Below are positions 56,821 to 64,000 of a stretch of 64,000 nucleotides of DNA, in pieces. The DNA lies in assembly GCA_003254885.1 (NCBI GenBank), contig QANT01004069.1, positions 1-64,000 of the forward strand, in the 5' to 3' direction. A program made the position numbers and the translations under genes. Each line of letters begins with the position of its first letter. The stretch's first letter is position 1. The notes under the pieces were generated by a model that was not told where the DNA came from, searched no databases, and saw nothing but the letters and a program-made list of their open reading frames with translations. Source of the DNA: Purshia tridentata. Taxonomy: Eukaryota > Streptophyta > Magnoliopsida > Rosales > Rosaceae.

Positions 56821-59800
56821 ATGACTAAGATGAAGGGAAGGATGTCAAGGATTGGAAGCTATGCAATTGCATCTTCCATTAGAGACTGCCACCATCAACA
56901 GCCTGCCATTACCTGCACCACCTTCAACATCCTCGCACCAATCTACAAGCGCCTCAACTTTGAGGTATATATGCATACTGGTATTCATTTCCATTACCAA
57001 TTCTTCTCCATTTGATTCTCTATTCCAGTCATTTTAATGGGTAATCTCTATTTTGCAACCATAAAATTCATTTTTTGAATTTCAGCGCAAAACATCAATG
57101 TTGGATTCTGTTTCCCATCGTTCATTATTCATTTATCTAGTAGAAAGCTTCTCTCTTTTCATTTTATAGCCAATCATTTCTAATGCGTAATCTTAGTTTT
57201 GTCTCAACCAGGTTCTATATTCATTTATACCATAAACTTCTCCTCTTGGTTCTTTCTTCAATCAATTTATTTCATTGGTAATCACAACTTCTATTCTTTT
57301 GATCGATTTGTTAATTTACTTTTGTTCTCAATTTTGTGGTGTTGGAAGCAGGACCGTGATTGTCGGGAAAGCGAGTTCCGAGCGTATTGGCTGGCCAGGA
57401 ATCACATGATATTGGATTGTTTGTTGGCTGAGAGGTCTTCCATTATTTGTCTTCAGGTTTGCATTTCCTAAACCTTTTAATGGATTGGGATGGGAGTCTC
57501 TACACAATTTTTGATGGCCTAATGCTAATATGCTGAATATATCTTTTTCTCTTTGGTGTACGCAGGAGTTCTGGGTTGGAAATGAAGAGCTAGTAAATAT
57601 TTATGAGAAGAGACTTGGTCATGCTGGTTATATCAATTTCAAGCTAGGACGGACCAACAACCGCGGTGATGGTATGTCTTCTTTCATTGTCAGTCTGGAA
57701 TGGCTTGTGACTGCGGATGTCCTTGGTTTTTGTTTTTGAATTTTATAGCATCATACATATTCATTTTAAAGAACTTTTAAATATTGAAACTTAGTGCTTG
57801 TTTTATTGGAAAGTTTCCAGTCTGATCTGCTTACCATAATTTAAATGTTGTGTAGATTGCACATCATAAATTTCCATAATTCAGACTGGAGAAAAGAACA
57901 AGAGAAGTGAAACTGCAAATTTAAAAAGCATAGGTGGAAAGATCATGAAAATAAGTTAATTTAGCATATTGAATCAAAAGAAAAATGGGCTCTGTTGGGA
58001 TATGACGGAAATTGTTCATCCTATTTTTATTGATGTTGAACCTCATCCCAAAAATGAAAAAGGAAAAAGTTTCTGATAAATTTTTCAAGTGAAGAGGGGG
58101 GGTTTGAAAGTGACACCTGTGCCGTGGTTAGACAGAAAATTTATTCAACCATTTAATTTCTGCTTCAGGGTGCCTTAAGCTGACCCAGTGGTATCATATT
58201 ATTTCAGTCTAATGATTGATAATAGCCTTTTAAGTCATGTGGAAATTTCCTTCCTTTTTTTTTTGGCCTCTATGTGGGAATTTCCTTCTTAAGTCATCCC
58301 TAAATAAATGTTTATTACATCTATTTAAATTGAAGTTGAAGCATAGACACATTATACAGCAGCATAAGATGTTTCTGCTGGACTGTACAGGTTTGCTCAC
58401 TGCAGTGAATAAGGACTACTTTAGAGTTATAAACTATCAAGAGTTGCACTTCAACGATTTTGGCGATCGTGTTGCTCAGTTGCTACATGTGGAATTAGCT
58501 ACCCCAGTCTCACAGTTTCGAAACAATGATATACGGCAGGAAATTCTCATTGTGAACACCCACTTGTTATTTCCTCACGATTCAAGTTTGTGTATAGTAC
58601 GATTACATCAGGTAATTCTCAATTTCATACTCTTCTGTTGTATGTATACACCGAGATGAGATTTTCTTAGTTATTACTTATTGCTAATTGTGTATCCTTC
58701 TGACAACATTTTCTCTGTCTCTCATTGTAGGTCTACAAAATCCTGCAATATGTGGAGTCTTATCAAAAAGAGAACAAGCTTAATCCCATGCCCATCGTAC
58801 TCTGCGGGTATTTCTAATGCCTTCCAGTTTGAACTTTTTGAGCCATTGTCAAACTAGTCATGTGTAATATGTTTTTGCAATCTGCTCTTTCTACAGTGAC
58901 TGGAATGGAAGCAAACGTGGACATGTTTATAAGTTTCTTAGGTCCCAGGGGTTTGTATCTTCTTATGATACTGCTCATCATTACACTGATGCAGATGCAC
59001 ACAAGGTCAGTATCTTCAACTTTACTCCAAGAATTTCACCTTTCTTATGCCTGTAACTCATGTCTTTCATATTTTTCATACAGTGGGTTAGTCACAGAAA
59101 CCATCGGGGAAACATATGTGGGGTTGATTTTATATGGCTTCTCAATCCTAATAGATACCGGAAACTACTTAAAACAAGTTGGAGTAAAGCAGTATTTTGC
59201 ATGTTCAAGGTAAGCTATTCATATTTTTTTTACTGTATACTATTCTTTCTTGCATTTCTTCAAGACTTATTTTGGATGTAGTTGCATGAGCTTCTAAGTA
59301 TATTTTGAACAATAGGTTATACTTTCATATTTTTATGTGGAATTTAATTGTTCTTTTAAACCAGCCTTTATTTTTTGTTTCTAATCATAGAAATTTTCAC
59401 ATTTTCAGAATCTACTACGAAGAGCTTCACTGACAGAATATGATGCCTTTGCCTTTCTGAAGGCTGATAACCCTGGCGATTACATTACCTTTTCCGGTTT
59501 CTGTGAAGCACTTCGACAGGTGTGATATCAAATAAAACTGAGATTTGTTTTCTCTCTTTTTACTTTTGTTCTGAACAGAAGGATTTGCCTGTTAGTAAAT
59601 ATGCTTACTGCTTTTTTTTTTATGTTATGCAGCTTAATTTGACTGGTCATGGCCATGGACTTAGCGTTGAAGAGACTAAGGACTTGTGGGTCCAAGCAGA
59701 CATAGATGGAAATGGTGTTGTTGATTACACAGAATTTCAGGTAAACTATGTAAATTTAATAATTTTGTTTCCTTCTGTAATTTGGCTTAAAAAAATACCC

Positions 59801-60118
59801 ATTTATGCATATTTCAGTACCATTAGACAATATCTACATTATAAATTGTTATGCTTATGTTACTTACTGGTGATGGAATAGCAGCAGAGAATTTGGAATC
59901 CTACAGGGTCAGAGCAGAGAGACGAAAGTGGTACTGAGATTAGTAGTCCCAAGGGTAATGAGGAGCACACAATTGGTTTCAGTGTCAAGAATGCGGTTCT
60001 CTTCCCTCCTGAGGTGGAGAAAGGAACATGGCCTGAAAACTACTCTCTTTCTGATCATGCACGACTCACTGTGGTGTTTTCACCAATAAGAATGCCATGC
60101 TCTCGAATGATATCTTGA
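56821..60118 (+). CDS. EF-hand containing endonuclease/exonuclease/phosphatase (EEP) protein
   Basis: Probably a Mg-dependent phosphodiesterase, distantly CCR4/nocturnin-like, with a calcium-binding segment. Ten exons, 56821-56964, 57352-57456, 57566-57671, 58391-58611, 58731-58807, 58897-59005, 59084-59209, 59409-59519, 59633-59740 and 59882-60118, give 447 aa. EEP landmarks are 'TTFNILAPIYKRLNFE', metal-binding Glu in 'IICLQEFW', 'VNTHLLFPH', 'VLCGDWNGS' and terminal 'SLSDHARLTVVF'. Between DWNGS and SDH lies an EF-hand pair: a degenerate one ('FLKADNPGDYITFSGFCEAL') and a canonical loop (DIDGNGVVDYTE). The last intron ends in TAGCAG, so either of two AG acceptors (59881 or 59884) may be used, adding or omitting one Gln. 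It resembles At5g54130. Substrates are unknown. Confidence 0.93.
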
Positions 60119-62164
60119 CCAACCTCAAGTGCAGGCAGAACTTTGGTGTAAGACTTGCACATAGAGAACCAAAAACATATACACGGGGAAAGGTGAAGGG
60201 CTATGGCCAGATCGTGTGCAATGAATGTAAAATCATTTCGATGGAACCAAAGAAAGTAAGCAGCCCCCTATGTTGTAAGCGTAAAGGGGATCCACTGTCT
60301 CTCATCTTTGGAATGGCCAGTTTCTTTGGCAAAGAGAGTAAGGAGTACTCTTATTGATGCTTCTTTCTTCATGTGCCCTGGTTCGAACCCCGATCTTTCA
60401 TATAGGAGGGGAGGCTATATCCAAATTCACTTGCACGGGCTCTTCAAATCTGCAGTAGATGAATTGAACTAGCATCCACATTGCCATTGTGCCCCTTAAT
60501 GTGGAAAAGGAAGCAATGAATAACAAAAAGAGTTGTACAGAGTTGTATAGCCGTGAATACATGTAGGATTGCAGTGATTCCCTATTTGTAGCTTGATGAG
60601 ATGCACCAAATAGTTTTTTGTACTTGGACTGCATTCAACATCAATGTTAATACAATCATATTGCAACCGATTTTGCTCTGTTGCAACAAATAGACAATGC
60701 TACAAGAGCAACAAGAGTTTGTGACAGATTATATACTTCGGGTAATTGACAGTCCAAATCTTCCGACTCTGCTCATTGACAATCATAAAAAGAAGAAAGC
60801 TCAATTTATTGTTTGGCATCTTTACCCTTTATTGATTAAGAGCTTCACCGATCTGTTGCTGCTACAAAGTTATTTGAAAGCTTAAACAGCCTTGCGTGAT
60901 GAAGTACTACAATTCCTGGGCCAAAAAAAGAGAGGCCTTGCGTGGAGTAATAAAGTTATGAACGATGATAATCAAAATCACACATTAATCCTTATATTGC
61001 ATTATTACAAGAAGAGAAGGAACAAGAGAGAGTAAACTTATAAGTGACAAATTCCCATTCTTGCTTGCTCTTGTTTTACAAGGTCGTGGTATATATTGGT
61101 TTTGGGCTAAGGAGGACATGCTGATCAGAACCCCACTTAAACAAAAAATTGAAAATCTTAATTGGTTGGCCAGTGATTCGGAAACCCATTACTTCTGATT
61201 AATAACGCATTAAGCATACCAAATTTGTAAGTTTTCAATGCAATAATTAAGCATTGAACTCTGCCAAGCCCAAGCCTAATCTCAATTACAAGTTTCTCTT
61301 TTTGTTCAGTCCCTTAGTGGACAGTTTGTCTCTCTAAAATGGGAGTTGAAAATTAAATAAATAAAAGTTTCTCTCTTTTTGTCCTTCATGAATGATATCA
61401 TTTCTAAGTGGAAGATGATAACTGGTAAGGATGAGGTCTCGTAATTAATTAGAATTTAATTACCTTTTTGCTTTTTAGCAGGGTATATGACTCTTCGTAA
61501 AATAATTGGATACTAAAATAAAAGGTTCAGATCGGGGGAAACGGCCCTAATTTTTGCCTCCTTTTCAATTTTCGAATTACTTTTCCACACCCATGAACCC
61601 ACACATGAAGCCCTGCACAACGGAAAAGATTCATAATTGAGATGTGTTTTATTTATCTATTCATGTCAAGCTTCTTTCACTTCACTTTTCTTTGTGTTCA
61701 CACTATTGAATTAGGATAGGAATAAATAAATGCATGCATAAAGGCTGTGGAACAATTTGGAATTCTAAAGGTAAAAAAATAACTAATTAAGAATGTTGGG
61801 TGAATGAATATATTATATAATCTTTTTAAAAGTCTAAAGTGGAAAATGTCCTCGCTAATAGTCTAATATTAATATATCAGCATACTTAAGTGAATATCCC
61901 AAGCTTTTTAGAACTCTTTTCGGGGTTTCAAAGTCAATGCACACTTGACCAAAACCTGTTCTCATTTTATAACTTATAAATTTGTTTATGACATAAATAA
62001 GTGTCAATAGAATTTTTTTTTAGTTTAAAATTTAGTATATAAAATTGACACTAACAAATAACGTAATTTTAAATATAAATATCATCATATTAATACAAAA
62101 ATTGTAAACAAATAATGTACATAATAGAGATTAATTATTAAAAACTGTCTGAATCAGATAAAAC

Positions 62165-62312
62165 CTTATCTAATTTGTAATTCAAATTGTTTGATACTAT
62201 ATCATATTAGATTATATAAGAATATGAACGTAATTATTAAGAATAGTATAAATCCTTCTTTAATATGTAATTCAAATTATCTGAAAATATACCATATTAG
62301 ATTATATAAAAA
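62165..62312. repeat. Tandem AT-rich duplication, ~90-bp period
   Basis: Two copies contain 'tgtaattcaaatt(g/a)t' followed by 'ata(t/c)catattagattatata'. They are diverged by point changes. Confidence 0.8.
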
Positions 62313-62892
62313 CAAAGCGTTACGTTGTGAAATAATACACCTACTCAAAATGTTAATTTTCAGTTTTCACATGCAATGTATCCTATTAACCGTTTCTATT
62401 ACTTAATGCTTAGTGAGAAAGTTTGAGGTTACTATCACATTATAATGGGAATGGGTATTGCTTATGTTCATCCCATCACATCCCGTCTCTCCTTTTTGTG
62501 AGGCCACCACATTCCCAATTTCATATCAACAAATACAAAAATAAAATATGAAAATGAAAATAATGAAAAGAAAACCAAAAGTAGCGCGCGAGTAATGTTC
62601 GCAGCAACTTCATAAACTAATAGTGAAAAAAGAATGTGGACCGGGGCTTCCAGGTGAGCGGATTACGTGTCCGTACGTCATTGGCTTGCATGCGCAACTT
62701 TCCGCATTGCCTTCGTCGTGACGCTTCCTCACAATCTCCATTATACCCCTGATATGTGTCCACTGTCTCCCCTGGAACCTCGGATATTTTATAAATAAAG
62801 AATGGCATTATGGGTATTCTGTCTGGAACGCGTAAGGTACGTGGATTTTAGACGCGGGTTGGTAAAATATAAAATCTAAATTGTAAAAGGAG

Positions 62893-62914
62893 GACTCAAC
62901 TCAACTCAACTCAA
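62893..62914 (+). repeat. (CTCAA)4 pentamer in the NAC leader
   Basis: Four perfect CTCAA units about 215 bp upstream of the NAC ATG. Confidence 0.9.
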
Positions 62915-63127
62915 CGACCAACTCTCACTTCTCTCTTTCAGTATTGGCTTCGTTTCTCTTTCTCTGTTGAAGAAAAAGCAATCATATGGACCACATCTAA
63001 ACCCAAACCCTCTGTTCAATTGTCCAGGAATCCGACTGATTCCTATAGGGTTCCTCGAAAAGACTCGATTTTGCTTTTGCTTTTACTTTCTCTTTCTCTC
63101 TTTCAAATTCTCAAGTGTTGGTGAATA

Positions 63128-64000
63128 ATGGTGGTGGATATGGCTGTGCTCTCTCTGAGTTCTCTGCCGCTGGGATTCAGATTTAGACCTACTGATGAAG
63201 AGCTTATTGATTATTATTTGCGCTCCAAAATCAATGGCAACCATAAACAAGTCACTGTGATTCGTGAAATTGATGTTTGCAAATGCGAGCCCTGGGATTT
63301 GCCTGGTATTTGCTTCTATATCTCTCACACAACCAAACTTTCACTTCTTTTTTATTTTTTTTCAGTGAAAGGTTTTCTATAGTAATCTGTTCTTCTGTTT
63401 ATGGGTTTTCATTTGAATGAACAAATTTAGTTTAAATGATGCGAGTTTGCTTATAGTTCTAGACTTGTAGTATAAATGATCAGTTTATGTCTTATTTAGT
63501 TATTGTATTCAATTTCCCTGAATTTGTGTGTAGGAGGAAATTTGTTGAATTATTGAAAATTTGGTAAATTTATCAATTTTTGGTAGCAACTATATAATTT
63601 TCTCACTAATATCTATTCTGGACGTAAAGATTAAAAAATTGTTTTATTTTTAAATGTTCTTAGGATTTTATCTATTCCACATCTTTAACTACTAAAAAGA
63701 AAAAGAGCTCTCATTTTGCTCTTCTTGGCGCATGTTATTTTGGCACAAATCCTTTTGGTTCTTAAAAAGACAATGTTTGAGAAGGTTCTTGCATTTATTT
63801 TCTAGTAATTGCTGGTTATGTTCATAGATTTGGACTTGAATTTTTCTGCTTAATGTTAAGTTTATGTTATGCCGCAGATTTATCAGTGATACGAACACAA
63901 GACCGAGAGTGGTTCTTTTTCTGTCCACAGGACAGAAAGTACCCAAATGGGAGCAGGTTGAACAGGGCTACTAATGCAGGGTACTGGAAAGCAACGGGTA
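63128..64000 (+). CDS. NAC-domain transcription factor, 5' part (TIP/NTL6-like)
   Basis: Exon 1 is 63128-63305 and exon 2 begins at 63878 and runs off the window (phase 1 junction). About 100 residues are present. It starts '[20 protein letters not shown]', then NAC subdomain A ('[17 protein letters not shown]'), B ('[20 protein letters not shown]') and C up to '[20 protein letters not shown]'. Subdomains D-E and the regulatory C-terminus are outside. The N-terminal 'LSLSSLP' before LGFRF resembles the NAC091 (TIP)/NAC062 (NTL6) group, where a C-terminal membrane anchor can occur; whether this gene has one cannot be seen. Synteny with At5g24590 supports the assignment. Confidence 0.95.

Larger units (their letters stand above)
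60119..63127. other. Intergenic region EEP / NAC
   Basis: The left side is the EEP 3' flank, including an isolated tRNA-like B box near 60380-60391 (GGTTCGAACCCC) with no tRNA around it. Around 62165-62312 there is a two-copy tandem repeat. The right end carries the NAC leader, with a CTCAA pentamer repeat (about 62893-62913). No gene is seen. Confidence 0.55.

Noticed and set aside
60380-60391. tRNA gene
   Set aside because: A lone B-box-like GGTTCGAACCCC lacks an A box, acceptor stem and cloverleaf.
1-64000. CRISPR array, operon or bacterial insertion
   Set aside because: Introns, TATA boxes and plant families throughout. The tandem repeats present are two-copy duplications and microsatellites, not spaced arrays.

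Overview
This window is nuclear DNA from a flowering plant. It is a gene-rich stretch of a eudicot chromosome, and gene content and protein similarity suggest a rosid, possibly Rosaceae/Prunus-like (an impression, not a proof). The evidence is GT-AG introns in nearly every gene, AT-rich intergenic DNA, CT/GA and TA microsatellites, TATA boxes, small foldback (MITE-like) repeats, and plant-only families (NAC, OFP, L-type lectin receptor kinase, WAT1, DUF599). I found no transposase, reverse transcriptase, rRNA, convincing tRNA or CRISPR array.

Eighteen protein-coding loci are supported, most modelled exon by exon with phase-consistent splice sites. From left to right they are: HP30/Tim17-SAM plastid translocase subunit (-); BIN4-like topoisomerase VI accessory protein (+); thaumatin-like protein (-); small Cys/His-rich conserved protein (-); POP5 RNase P/MRP subunit (+); DUF599 membrane protein (+); MutS2-type ATPase (-); Kazal-type inhibitor-like protein (-); N-myristoylation-motif Ala/Glu-rich protein (+); plastid Fe superoxide dismutase FSD3 (+); UNC93-like transporter (-); stomatin-like SPFH protein (-); L-type lectin receptor kinase with a degenerate kinase domain (-); ribosomal protein L9 (-); WAT1/EamA transporter (+); OVATE-domain protein (-); EF-hand endonuclease/exonuclease/phosphatase protein (+); and the 5' part of a NAC transcription factor (+), cut by the window end.

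There is no operon logic. The meaningful context is gene order. From memory of Arabidopsis locus numbers, HP30-BIN4-thaumatin-Cys/His protein-DUF599-NAC matches a run near At5g24590-At5g24650, while MutS2, stomatin-like and EF-hand EEP match At5g54090-At5g54130. The window would then interleave two Arabidopsis blocks in what may be an ancestral order.

The observations I would check first are: the lectin receptor kinase lacking the catalytic Asp, the Mg-binding Asn and most of the activation segment; the EF-hand region lying inside the EEP fold, before the terminal SDH motif; an exon-pair duplication inside BIN4; a GC-AG intron and a (GA)n tract touching a splice donor in HP30; two foldback elements; a strong hairpin just upstream of the Kazal ATG; and the absent Smr domain in MutS2. 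I found no clearly novel multi-gene system.
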